DNA from: Novosphingobium fuchskuhlense
Lineage (GTDB): Bacteria; Pseudomonadota; Alphaproteobacteria; Sphingomonadales; Sphingomonadaceae
Length of the DNA: 64,000 bases
Assembly (NCBI RefSeq): GCF_001519075.1
Contig: NZ_KQ954245.1
Location: forward strand, 845,552-909,551
Direction: 5' to 3'
This document shows, one piece after another, positions 17,499 through 25,867 of the stretch; the first letter of the stretch is position 1; the number at the start of each line of letters is the position of its first letter. Below the pieces are notes generated by a model. It made no database searches. It was given only the letters and a program-made list of their open reading frames with translations, and was not told the DNA's origin. The position numbers were made by a program, and so were the translations under genes.

Positions 17499-18790
17499 CC
17501 CGCCACCCGCCGCATCACGCCGGTCAGGCGGTCCATGGCCTCGGCCAGCAAATCATCGGGCATGGTCAGCGCCGGCAGAAACCGCACGACATTGCCGCGC
17601 ATCCCGCAGGAGAGCAGCAGCAGCCCATCCTTGATACCTTCCTGCACCACAGCCTTGGTCAGCTCCGGGTTCGGCTGGTCGGGATCGCCATCATGAACCA
17701 GTTCCATCGCGACCATCGCACCGGGCCCACGCACGTCACCGATAGAGCGCATGCCGCCCTGCTGGAGCGCCCGGAGCGTGCCCTTGATGGTATTGCCGAT
17801 GGTGACAGCGCGCTCGCACAGGTTGTCCTCGGCGATGATCTTGAGCACTTCCAGGCCAGCCACGCAGCCCAGCGGCGAACCACCATAGGTACCGCCCAGC
17901 CCGCCCGTATCCGGAGCGTCCATCAGATCGGCACGGCCCATCACGCCCGAAATCGGGAAGCCGCCCGCCATGGCCTTGGCTATCGTCATGATGTCCGGCG
18001 TCACGCCGGTCGCCTCGCGCACCCAGTCCATCGCGAAGAGCTTGCCGGTACGCGCGAAGCCCGATTGGACCTCGTCCGCGATAAGCAGGATGCCGTGCTT
18101 GTCGCAGATCTCGCGCAGCGCACGGAAGAAGGCATAGGACGCGGTATAGAATCCGCCCTCGCCCAGCACCGGCTCAAGCACGATGGCAGCGACAGCCGCA
18201 GGCTCGATGGTCGAGGCGAACACCGCCTCCAGCGCCGCCACGGCCTGCTTCTCGTCAAACCCGTGATAGGGTATCGGGAAGCGGGTGTGGTGCACATCAC
18301 CCGGCAGCGGGCCGAATCCGGCCTTGTAGGGGAGCACCTTGCCGGTCATCGCCAAGGTCAGCAGCGTGCGGCCGTGATAGCCGCCCTGGAACGTCACGAT
18401 CCCGCGCCGCCCGGTCGCCGAGCGCGCGATCTTGACCGCGTTTTCCAGCGCCTCGGCGCCCGTGGTGAGAAACACCGTCTTGACCGGACCCTTGATCGGC
18501 GCAGCGGCATTGAGCTGCTCGGCAAGGGCAATGTAGCTCTCGTACGGCGTGACCTGGAACGAGCAGTGCGAGAACTGATCGAGCTGGCGCTTCACCGCCT
18601 CGACAATGCGCGGGTCGGAATGGCCGGTGTTGCAAACCGCGATGCCGGTCGCGAAATCGATGTAGCGGTTGCCCTCGGCGTCGAAGGCCTCCGCGTTCAC
18701 GCCGCGCTCGAAGAACCGCGTGTGGATCGATCCGACCCCGCGCGGCACGGCGGCTTCGCGGCGGGCCCAAAGCTCGGTGTTGCTGGTCAT
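17495..18790 (-). CDS. gabT: 4-aminobutyrate (GABA) aminotransferase
   Basis: PLP-dependent class III aminotransferase converting GABA and 2-oxoglutarate to succinate semialdehyde and glutamate in the cytoplasm. 431 residues, the normal length. The PLP lysine is K272 (DIMTIAKAMAGGFPISG), the Asp binding the pyridine nitrogen is in LLIADEVQSGFARTGK, and TTGAEALENAVKIAR and YHGRTLL contribute phosphate and ring contacts. It is the third gene of an MFS-gabD-gabT operon. Its ATG overlaps the gabD stop (ATGA) and is preceded by GGGAGG. In the Puu pathway the same step is PuuE; the context suggests it removes GABA made by the gamma-glutamyl route next door. Confidence 0.93.
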   Translation of the reverse strand: MTSNTELWARREAAVPRGVGSIHTRFFERGVNAEAFDAEGNRYIDFATGIAVCNTGHSDPRIVEAVKRQLDQFSHCSFQVTPYESYIALAEQLNAAAPIKGPVKTVFLTTGAEALENAVKIARSATGRRGIVTFQGGYHGRTLLTLAMTGKVLPYKAGFGPLPGDVHHTRFPIPYHGFDEKQAVAALEAVFASTIEPAAVAAIVLEPVLGEGGFYTASYAFFRALREICDKHGILLIADEVQSGFARTGKLFAMDWVREATGVTPDIMTIAKAMAGGFPISGVMGRADLMDAPDTGGLGGTYGGSPLGCVAGLEVLKIIAEDNLCERAVTIGNTIKGTLRALQQGGMRSIGDVRGPGAMVAMELVHDGDPDQPNPELTKAVVQEGIKDGLLLLSCGMRGNVVRFLPALTMPDDLLAEAMDRLTGVMRRVAG

Positions 18791-20196
18791 GCGCCAATTC
18801 CTCCCATGAGGCAGTATTTGAGTTCGAGATATTCATCGAGGCCGTGGCGCGATCCCTCGCGCCCGAGACCGGACTGCTTGATGCCGCCGAACGGGGCGAC
18901 TTCGGTCGAGATGATGCCGTCGTTGACACCGACCATGCCGTATTCGAGCGCTTCCATCACGCGCCACACGCGCCCCAGATCCCGCGCGAAGAAATAGGCG
19001 GCAAGGCCGAAGGGGGTGTCGTTGGCGATCCGCACGGCCTGGTCCTCGTCCTTGAAGCGGATCAGCGGGACGACGGGGCCGAAGATTTCGGACGTGGCAA
19101 TGGCCATTTGCGGGTTCACTCCGGCCAGCACGGTCGGCTCGAAGAAGCTGGCCCCGACGTCCGAGCGGTGGCCGCCCATCAGCGCCGTGGCGCCGCCTGC
19201 GAGGGCATCGCCAACGAGGCTCTCGACCTTCTCCACGGCCGCCGCGTTGATCAGCGGCCCGATCGTCGTGCCCGGTGCGGCGCCATCGCCCACCACCAGC
19301 GCCGCAACCTTGGCGCGCAGGCGTTCGACGAAGGCATCATGGACGCTGTCCTGCACCAGCACGCGGTTGGCGCAGACGCAGGTCTGCCCGGCATTGCGGA
19401 ACTTGGAGGCCATCAGGCCATCGGCAGCGGCATCCAGATCGGCATCGTCGAACACGATGAAAGGCGCGTTGCCCCCCAGCTCGAGGCTGAGGCGGGTGAC
19501 GTTCTCGGCGGCCTGCGCCATCAGGATCTTGCCCACGCGGGTCGAGCCGGTGAAGCTCAGCTTGCGCACCTTGGGATGGTGGCAGAACAGCGCGCCGACA
19601 CCGGCGGGATCGTTTGACGGGGTAACGCGGAACAGGTCCGCCGGCACGCCCGCCTCTCGCGCGAGCGTCTCCAGCGCAAGCGCCGACAGCGGCGTCGCCT
19701 CGGCGGGCTTGACCACGATGGAGCAACCTGCCGCCAGCGCCGGACCGACCTTGCGGGTGATCATCGCGATAGGGAAATTCCACGGCGTGATCGCAGCGCA
19801 AGTGCCCACCGGCTGCTTGATGGTGAGGACGCGCTTGCCCACCGCGAACGTCGGCACCGTCTCGCCATAGGCGCGCTTGGCTTCCTCGGCGAACCATTCG
19901 ATGAACGAGGCGCCATAGGCCACCTCGCCGCGCGCTTCGGCCAGCGGCTTGCCGCATTCGGCGGTAATCAGTGCGGCAAGCTCTTCCTGCCGCTCCATGA
20001 TGAGGGCATACCAGCGGCGGAGGACCGCAGCGCGCGCCTTGGCGGTCTCGGCGGCCCATGCCGGCCGCGCCGCATCGGCCGCATCGATGATCGCGGCGAT
20101 CTCGGCCGGCGCATAGTCGCGCACCGTCGCAATGAGGGCCCCGGTGGCGGGGTTGTGGACAGCAAGGCCGGTGCCTTCAGGCACAGTTTCGAACAC
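18787..20196 (-). CDS. gabD: Succinate-semialdehyde dehydrogenase
   Basis: NAD(P)-dependent aldehyde dehydrogenase oxidising succinate semialdehyde to succinate. 469 residues with the family catalytic Cys in GQTCVCANRV, the general-base Glu in LELGGNAPF, the cofactor loop TPWNFPIAM and the conserved FTGSTRVGK. The close match to GabD (SEIFGPVVPLIRF; VNDGIISTEVAPFGGIKQSGLGREGS) makes the assignment firm. GTG at 20196 is chosen: GGAGG lies 7 bases upstream and the in-frame TTG codons farther out overlap that site. It is coupled to gabT by ATGA and follows the MFS gene by about 20 bp. Confidence 0.93.
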   Translation of the reverse strand: MFETVPEGTGLAVHNPATGALIATVRDYAPAEIAAIIDAADAARPAWAAETAKARAAVLRRWYALIMERQEELAALITAECGKPLAEARGEVAYGASFIEWFAEEAKRAYGETVPTFAVGKRVLTIKQPVGTCAAITPWNFPIAMITRKVGPALAAGCSIVVKPAEATPLSALALETLAREAGVPADLFRVTPSNDPAGVGALFCHHPKVRKLSFTGSTRVGKILMAQAAENVTRLSLELGGNAPFIVFDDADLDAAADGLMASKFRNAGQTCVCANRVLVQDSVHDAFVERLRAKVAALVVGDGAAPGTTIGPLINAAAVEKVESLVGDALAGGATALMGGHRSDVGASFFEPTVLAGVNPQMAIATSEIFGPVVPLIRFKDEDQAVRIANDTPFGLAAYFFARDLGRVWRVMEALEYGMVGVNDGIISTEVAPFGGIKQSGLGREGSRHGLDEYLELKYCLMGGIGA

Positions 20197-20217
20197 GGAC
20201 AATCCTCCGGGCAAAAG

Positions 20218-21396
20218 TCAGACAGTTGGCAGCGCGGATAGCGCCTGGTGCCTGCGAATGGGAACCAGCAACAGCGCATAGCTCACGATAAAAAGCGCCA
20301 CGCAGAGAATTTCCGCCGAGCGATACCCGCTGCCATCGAGCAACTGCCCGGCAATGAGCGGACCGCCGCCCAGCCCGATCATCTGCATCATGATCGCGAA
20401 GGACATCATCCGCCCGCTTTCGTCGAAATCGCAGACGCGGCCGAGGATGAATGGAAGCACGAAGTTCCACAGCACGTTGAACCCGCAGACGCCGACGACG
20501 AACAGCGTGAGGCTGGGCTTGCCGATCAGCAGCGCGATACTTGCCGCGCCTGCCAGAATGCCGAACGCGATGGCCCCGTTGCGGCTGATATGGCCAGCCA
20601 GGAAGACAGAGGCGAGCGCGCCGCCAACCGCGAGGATCTGCGAGAGAAACAGCGCGTCTGCCACCGATTGTTCGGCGAGCCCCGCTCCAATGCCGACGAG
20701 GAACAGCACGGCCCATGCGATGCCTTGCGCCACGTTGTAGGCCAGCACCCCGGCAAGCGCGACGACAAGCAGCGGCGTCCCTAGCTGGCGCGCTTCCGGA
20801 TTCACCATCTCCTCTGCCGAATAGGCGTGCGGCAGGAACGGCAAGGTCGCGAGCGAGGCCAGCGAAAGGACGGCAAAACCGATGAACATGGCATCGAGGC
20901 CGTGACTGCCCAGAAAGTCTGGCAAGTACCACAAACCAAACGCGCCGTAGGTGAGCAGCAGCGTCAGGTAGAGCGCGAGATTGCGCTCGGCGCGGATGGT
21001 AACGCCGACGAAGGTGAAGCTGATCGAGGTGATCGTCCCTTCGCCAAGGCCTGCCACGAAGCGCGCGAGCTCGAAGCGCCCTCCCAGCGGCGCGGCGAGC
21101 GAGGCCAGATCACCCGCCGCAGCGATGAGGAGGCCGCCCGCCACGATCCAGCGCCAGTTGATCCTGGTCCCCCACACCGCCATGAAGACCGTCGCCAGCG
21201 CCACGCCGAGCATCTCGACGCCGGCGAGGTTGACCGCGGTCGCCTCGTCCACGTGCAGCTGCGTGACATAGCCCTGCACCACCCCCGGCTGGATGATGAA
21301 CGACAGCACACCGATGGTGCCGAGGATCACCGCGCAGAGGATCGCCGGCCAGCCATTCACGTCGATGTCGCGCAGTCTCGGCGTTGCTCTCGCCAT
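20218..21396 (-). CDS. MFS transporter, probable uptake carrier of the gab operon
   Basis: 392-residue major-facilitator protein with about 12 hydrophobic segments (for example PAILCAVILGTIGVLSFII, LALYLTLLLTYGAFGLWYL, LFVVGVCGFNVLWNFVLPF). The central loop between TM6 and TM7 is short. ATG 21396 is preferred over longer frames because it follows a purine-rich GGGGAGA and begins just before the first membrane span. It is the first gene of the MFS-gabD-gabT operon and so a candidate importer of an amine, amino acid or GABA precursor. Exact substrate unknown. Confidence 0.82.
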   Translation of the reverse strand: MARATPRLRDIDVNGWPAILCAVILGTIGVLSFIIQPGVVQGYVTQLHVDEATAVNLAGVEMLGVALATVFMAVWGTRINWRWIVAGGLLIAAAGDLASLAAPLGGRFELARFVAGLGEGTITSISFTFVGVTIRAERNLALYLTLLLTYGAFGLWYLPDFLGSHGLDAMFIGFAVLSLASLATLPFLPHAYSAEEMVNPEARQLGTPLLVVALAGVLAYNVAQGIAWAVLFLVGIGAGLAEQSVADALFLSQILAVGGALASVFLAGHISRNGAIAFGILAGAASIALLIGKPSLTLFVVGVCGFNVLWNFVLPFILGRVCDFDESGRMMSFAIMMQMIGLGGGPLIAGQLLDGSGYRSAEILCVALFIVSYALLLVPIRRHQALSALPTV

Positions 21397-21504
21397 ACCC
21401 ACCGTGTCTCCCCGTACTCCCCGCGGCCCTTGCATGGCAGGACCAGTCCCGCTTGGCAGGATCGGACATTCCGGCGCCCGCGTCCATGCCCCCACCCACG
21501 ACTT

Positions 21505-21535
21505 TTTAGATCACCATTTGATGATTTTGATCAAT
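21505..21535. promoter_or_regulatory. AT-rich divergent promoter with TTGATCAA palindrome
   Basis: The 209-bp gap between the MFS operon (-) and AraC gene (+) holds a markedly AT-rich patch. It contains TTGATCAA (21527-21534), a second GATCA (21509-21513) and, on the minus strand, TTGATC-N18-TCTAAA, a plausible sigma-70-like promoter for the gab operon. AraC binding here is inferred. Confidence 0.4.
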
Positions 21536-21605
21536 ATCCCGAGACCCCGAATCGCTTAGCCTCCCGTCATGGCAACACGCCAACGTGTGCCCCCGGGGAG
21601 ACAGC

Positions 21606-22601
21606 ATGGCACCAGCGACCGTCCGCGCCGCCGCAATGAACGGCTGGGATAGCTTTCTGGAAGACAAGGCGGCCATTACCGCGCGTCCCTGCGCGGCAGA
21701 GCTTGCCGCTCCCGATTCCATGCCGCTGGCGGAATTCGTCCGCTTTTCCGAAGACGTCGTGCGCCGCACCCGCGATGTGGCGATCCCGTGGCTGGCCGGG
21801 GGCAACTATGACCTCGCCGCGCTCGGGCCGCTGGGCGATGCGATCAATTCGGCGGGCCGCGTCGGCTCGGCGCTGCGCCGACTGGTCGATTACTTCTCGC
21901 TGCTGCAGGACTGCACCGACATCCGCCTCGCGCTCGAGGACGACATGGCCTCGGTCAGCTACCGGATCCTCGATCCCGACATCTGGCCGCGCCACCATGA
22001 TGCCATGTTCACGCTCGGCATCGTCAGCCAGATCCTGAAGCGCGGGACACGGGGACACTGGGACAAGATCGAATTCGCGTTCGAGGCGGAAAGCCACGAG
22101 ATGCGCGGCGATATCGGCAAGGTTGTCTGCGCGCCTTGCACGTTCGGCGCCGATACCAACCAGATACGCTTTCCGGCTGCAATGCTCGATCTGGCGCTGC
22201 CTGCCACGCAACAGGCGGCCTGCGACGTCCGGCACCTCACCCGCTCGATCGTCACCAAGCGGCGCGAGACCCCGCTGGTCGACCGCCTTAGCCAGATGGT
22301 GCTGCGCGATCTCAATTCCTGCGCCATCGAGCAGGAACGCTTCGCCCGCGAGATGGGCATGTCGAGCCGCACCTTGCGCCGCAAGCTGACCGAGCAGGGC
22401 AGCTCGTTCCAGCAGGTGCTCGATGAATGCCGGATGCGGCAGGCGGTGTTCGAGTTTCGCGTGCGCCCCGATTTGTCGATCGCGCAGATCGCGCTAAGGC
22501 TGGGCTATGCCGAGCACAGCAATTTCACCCGCGCCTTCCACCGCTGGAGCGGGATTTCCCCGCAGGCCTATCGCGCGCAGCTTGCCAGCACCGCGCACTG
22601 A
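21606..22601 (+). CDS. AraC-family regulator of the gab/glutamylation island
   Basis: 331 residues with an OruR-type ligand-binding N-terminal domain and a C-terminal AraC DNA-binding domain. The two HTH units are around FAREMGMSSRTLRRKLTEQG and LSIAQIALRLGYAEHSNFTRAFHRW. ATG 21606 is preceded by GGGGAGA at ideal spacing, so upstream in-frame GTG codons are rejected. It is divergent from the MFS-gabDT operon and 15 bp upstream of the glutamine amidotransferase gene, with which it probably forms an operon. It is therefore the best candidate activator of this catabolic island. Confidence 0.9.
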   Translation: MAPATVRAAAMNGWDSFLEDKAAITARPCAAELAAPDSMPLAEFVRFSEDVVRRTRDVAIPWLAGGNYDLAALGPLGDAINSAGRVGSALRRLVDYFSLLQDCTDIRLALEDDMASVSYRILDPDIWPRHHDAMFTLGIVSQILKRGTRGHWDKIEFAFEAESHEMRGDIGKVVCAPCTFGADTNQIRFPAAMLDLALPATQQAACDVRHLTRSIVTKRRETPLVDRLSQMVLRDLNSCAIEQERFAREMGMSSRTLRRKLTEQGSSFQQVLDECRMRQAVFEFRVRPDLSIAQIALRLGYAEHSNFTRAFHRWSGISPQAYRAQLASTAH

Positions 22602-22616
22602 TTTGCAGGATACGCC

Positions 22617-23450
22617 ATGACCCGACTTCTGCTGCTCGAAGGCAACACCGCGCCCAAGCGCGCGCGCGCCCACGAACTCGGCGTGCGCACATCGAGCGAG
22701 ATCTATATCGAGGCCATTGCTGCGCACTATCCCGACATCGCGCTCGATGTTCTGAATGGCGCGGATGAGGGCGAGGCTATCCCTGGTGGGCGGACATGGA
22801 CCGATTACGCGGGCTTCGTCGTCACCGGCTCCGCGCTCCATGCCTATGACGCCGAGTTCGCGGTCACCAACCAGATCGCACTGCTGAAGGACGCCGCCGA
22901 GGCGGGCCTGCCGATCTTCGGTTCGTGCTGGGGGCTCCAGATCGCCGCCGTCGCGGCGGGCGGCGAAGTCGCGTTCAATCCCAAGGGCCGCGAAGTGGGC
23001 TTTGCGCGCAAGATCCTGCTGAACGAGGCAGGCCGCGCCCATCCGATGTTCAAGGGCAAGGCGCCGGTGTTTGATGCCCCCTGCATCCACTACGACGAAG
23101 TGATCCGCCTTCCGGACAGCGCGACCCTGCTTGCCTCCAACGCGCACAGCGCAATCCAGGCGGCGGTGATCCCGCTGGGCAAGAGCGAAGTCTGGGCGGT
23201 GCAATATCACCCCGAATTCGATCTCGCCCAACTCGTCCAGCTCTACACGCTCTATGCTGAGGATATGGTTGGCCAAGGCTTCTTTGCCGATTTGGCCGAG
23301 CTGGCGGCCTATCGCGAGAAGCTCGAAGCACTGGCCGCCGATCCCGCCAATGCAGGCCTAGCATGGCAGCTGGGCGTGGACGGGGACGTGCTGGATGATC
23401 GCACCCGCCGCGCGGAGATTCTGGCGTGGATCGAGGCGAAGGTTCTCTGA
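22617..23450 (+). CDS. Class-1 glutamine amidotransferase-like hydrolase (possible gamma-glutamyl amide hydrolase)
   Basis: 277 residues. The catalytic triad of class-1 amidotransferases is intact: nucleophile Cys104 (GSCWGLQ), His198 and Glu200 (QYHPEF). It is a stand-alone domain with no synthetase attached. In related catabolic gene sets (PuuD for gamma-glutamyl-GABA; the AtdA2/TdnT type in aniline degradation) such proteins hydrolyse gamma-glutamyl amides. Here the nearby glutamine-synthetase-like gene (25868), P450, aldehyde dehydrogenase and gabTD support that role. A GuaA-like or unrelated amidase function is the alternative. It follows the AraC gene closely and ends at a palindromic repeat. 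Confidence 0.85.
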   Translation: MTRLLLLEGNTAPKRARAHELGVRTSSEIYIEAIAAHYPDIALDVLNGADEGEAIPGGRTWTDYAGFVVTGSALHAYDAEFAVTNQIALLKDAAEAGLPIFGSCWGLQIAAVAAGGEVAFNPKGREVGFARKILLNEAGRAHPMFKGKAPVFDAPCIHYDEVIRLPDSATLLASNAHSAIQAAVIPLGKSEVWAVQYHPEFDLAQLVQLYTLYAEDMVGQGFFADLAELAAYREKLEALAADPANAGLAWQLGVDGDVLDDRTRRAEILAWIEAKVL

Positions 23451-23460
23451 TTTGCCCCAT

Positions 23461-23541
23461 CGTCATTCCCGCTAAGGCGGGAATCCAGAGCGGCCAGCAC
23501 CACGTATCGGGCTCTGGATTCCCGCCTTCGCGGGAATAACG
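23461..23541. repeat. Intergenic palindromic repeat with 31-bp inverted arms
   Basis: The arm at 23461-23491 and its inverted partner at 23511-23541 match at 29 of 31 positions around a 19-base loop. Each arm contains the smaller palindrome ATTCCCGC..GGCGGGAAT. It fills the gap between two convergent genes and could fold into a long hairpin acting as a terminator or mRNA stabiliser. The sequence type (TCATTCCCGC/GCGGGAATCC) resembles dispersed extragenic palindromes of many proteobacteria. Only one copy lies in this window. Confidence 0.8.
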
Positions 23542-23591
23542 AGGCCTGCCTGATGGTGCACGAAACGAGGTGCAGCTAGCACCCTGACTGC

Positions 23592-24446
23592 TCACATATC
23601 AAACCACACATGCACCTGGCTGGTGCCGGTCGCGTTCTCGTAATCCGAGAATTGCCGCCCCTTGGCCTTCCATGCGTGCCCGCCGCAGGCCGCCGCCATC
23701 ATCAGGTAGTGGCCAAAGCGCGCTTCCGGCGCATGGCGCAGATAGTCCGGCATCGTGTCGATCACCGCCGCGTGGTTGCCTTCCGCAAACCAGCGGAGCC
23801 GCTCCAGATCGGCCTCGCGCGCCTCGGGCGAGGAAATATGGATCGGGTCCGAAGCCTCGTGCTGCGCGATCTGATCGAAGGGCCAGAAGCGGTGGCTCAT
23901 CGAACCGCTGGCGATCAGCACCACGCGCTTGTCGGATTCGCGGATCGCCTGCCCGATGCCGGCACCGACACCGAGAAAATTGTGCGGCTCGGCCGAATAG
24001 GCGTGGCTTACCGAAATCCACTTCTCCTCGCCCTGAAGGAAGGTCGAGAGATTGACGGTGGGGTAGTGCATCGGGAGGTAGGGATCGTCGATGGCATTGG
24101 TGCGTACACCGTGCTCGGTCGCGCGTTGCGCCATGGCGAAGGCGAGCTCCGGGCAGCCCGGAATGTCATAGGGAATCTGCTTCATGCCCCGCGGCAGTTC
24201 GTCCGAGGTATAGAGCCCGGTCCGCCGCGCCTGTGCGGCGATGCAGAACTCGACGATGGTGAACCAATGCGTATCGAACAGCACGATCACATCGGGCTTG
24301 AGCACATCGAGAACTTCGGACTTCAGGCGCCGCAGCCCGGGCACTAGGCTGATTTCCTTGCCTTCGTTGAGCTCATGACGGTCGGCCTCGGACATCATGA
24401 TGGTCGGTGCGTGCGCGACCAGTCCGGCTCCGATGATTTCGCCCAT
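23592..24446 (-). CDS. Class III extradiol ring-cleavage dioxygenase (HpcB-like, 3,4-dihydroxyphenylacetate 2,3-dioxygenase family)
   Basis: 284 residues, matching the 283 of HpcB. LigB-fold non-haem Fe(II) enzyme that opens catecholic rings next to the diol. Candidate iron/base residues are His12 (GLVAHAPT), HW in VLFDTHWFTIVE, and HRF in ASGSMSHRFWPFDQ. YTSDELPRG and the C-terminal GTSQVHVWF also follow HpcB. ATG 24446 has AAGGAG 8 bases upstream; the upstream extension is not conserved in composition. It is divergent from the P450 gene. With the HpaE-like dehydrogenase and FAH-like gene it suggests homoprotocatechuate-type meta cleavage, but the true ring substrate may be an amino- or glutamyl-modified catechol. 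Confidence 0.84.
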   Translation of the reverse strand: MGEIIGAGLVAHAPTIMMSEADRHELNEGKEISLVPGLRRLKSEVLDVLKPDVIVLFDTHWFTIVEFCIAAQARRTGLYTSDELPRGMKQIPYDIPGCPELAFAMAQRATEHGVRTNAIDDPYLPMHYPTVNLSTFLQGEEKWISVSHAYSAEPHNFLGVGAGIGQAIRESDKRVVLIASGSMSHRFWPFDQIAQHEASDPIHISSPEAREADLERLRWFAEGNHAAVIDTMPDYLRHAPEARFGHYLMMAAACGGHAWKAKGRQFSDYENATGTSQVHVWFDM

Positions 24447-24590
24447 GCGAGCTGCTCCTTGCGAGTGTTGACATGGCCTCAATAGGCTCGCCGCACCCTT
24501 ACCAGAAGGCCCCCGCCGCACTCTGTCCGCTTATGCCAAGTCCCTCCGCCCGCCCGGGCCTAACCCGAGAGGCGAACAGGAGAGGTTCCC

Positions 24591-25856
24591 ATGCCATTTG
24601 CCTTCTCGCGCCAGACCGACCCCCATGTCGATCTGTCTTCGCTTGATGCCTTCAACGACGGCGCGCCGTTCGAGACGTTCGCCCGGATGCGCCGCGAAGA
24701 CCCGATGGCCTGGTCGGAGATGACGAGCGGCGAAAACGGCTTCTGGTCGGTGACGCGCCATGCCGATCTGCTCGACCTCAACCGACAGGCTGATCTGCTC
24801 TCCTCCGCGCGCGGCATCCGCATGGAAGACCAGACCATGGAGGAAGTCGAGGCACGCAAGACCTTCCAGGAGACCGATGCGCCGCACCACCGCGGCTTTC
24901 GCGCGCTGGTCTCCAAGGCTTTTGCCAAGGGCACCGTTGCGCAATTCGAAGACCAGATCCGCAGCATCGTGACGAACCTCCTCGATGTCGCGCTGGAGGA
25001 AGGCGAATTTGACGCGGTTGATCGCATCGCCCGGCGCCTGCCCATGCAGATGCTCGCCCAGATCATGGGCGTGCCGCAGGAGGACGGGCCGTGGCTGGTG
25101 GACAAAGGCGATGCGCTGATTTCCAACGCAGACCCGGACTACACCGATTTCGTCGTCGACCAGCTCGACAGCGATGCCTACCGGATGCTGCCGTTCCGCT
25201 CGCCCGCCGCGATGGACCTGTTCGACTATGCCAACAAGCTGCTCGACCGGATGGATGCGGGCGAGCAGATCGGGGTGCTCAACCTCGTGCGCGAGAAGAC
25301 CAACAGCGGCACACAGATGTCGCGCGACGAATTCCGCAACTTCTTCTGCCTGCTGGTGGCGGCGGGGAACGACACGACACGCTATTCGATCTCGGCGACG
25401 ATCCATGCGCTCGCCAATGATCCGGCGCTGCTCAAGCGGCTCCAGACCGGCGACTTCCATAGCTGGGAAGGCGCGGCGGACGAGATGATCCGCTATGCCT
25501 CGCCCACCACCCACTTCCGCCGCACCGCCACGCGCGACTTCACCTTCCACGGCAAGCAGGTGCGCGAAGGCGACAAGGTGCTGCTCTGGTTCATTTCGGG
25601 CAACCGCGACGAAACCGCGATCGCCGATCCTTACGCGATCGACCTCGGAAGGGAACGCAATCCGTTCCTCTCGTTCGGACAGGGCGGACCGCATATCTGC
25701 CTTGGCATGTGGCTTGCGAAGCTCGAAGTCGCTATCGTCATGCAGGAACTGGCCAAGCGGCTGACAGGGATCGAACAGGTGGCGGATCATGCCTACCTGC
25801 GCAGCAACTTCATTCACGGCATAAAGCATCTGCCGGTGCGCGTGAGCGCGCGCTGA
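24591..25856 (+). CDS. Cytochrome P450 monooxygenase
   Basis: 421-residue soluble bacterial P450. The haem thiolate is Cys370 in FGQGGPHICLGMWLAKLE. The I-helix oxygen-activation motif is AAGNDTTR and the ExxR pair is in ADEMIRYASP. Redox partners (ferredoxin and reductase) are not encoded nearby. AGGAGAGG precedes the ATG. It is followed after 11 bp by the glutamine-synthetase-like gene and then the aldehyde dehydrogenase, forming a P450-ligase-dehydrogenase operon. The context suggests hydroxylation or oxidative dealkylation of a gamma-glutamylated amine, the step done by the flavoenzyme PuuB in putrescine catabolism. This is inference. Confidence 0.92.
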   Translation: MPFAFSRQTDPHVDLSSLDAFNDGAPFETFARMRREDPMAWSEMTSGENGFWSVTRHADLLDLNRQADLLSSARGIRMEDQTMEEVEARKTFQETDAPHHRGFRALVSKAFAKGTVAQFEDQIRSIVTNLLDVALEEGEFDAVDRIARRLPMQMLAQIMGVPQEDGPWLVDKGDALISNADPDYTDFVVDQLDSDAYRMLPFRSPAAMDLFDYANKLLDRMDAGEQIGVLNLVREKTNSGTQMSRDEFRNFFCLLVAAGNDTTRYSISATIHALANDPALLKRLQTGDFHSWEGAADEMIRYASPTTHFRRTATRDFTFHGKQVREGDKVLLWFISGNRDETAIADPYAIDLGRERNPFLSFGQGGPHICLGMWLAKLEVAIVMQELAKRLTGIEQVADHAYLRSNFIHGIKHLPVRVSAR

Positions 25857-25867
25857 GGGGGAGAGAG

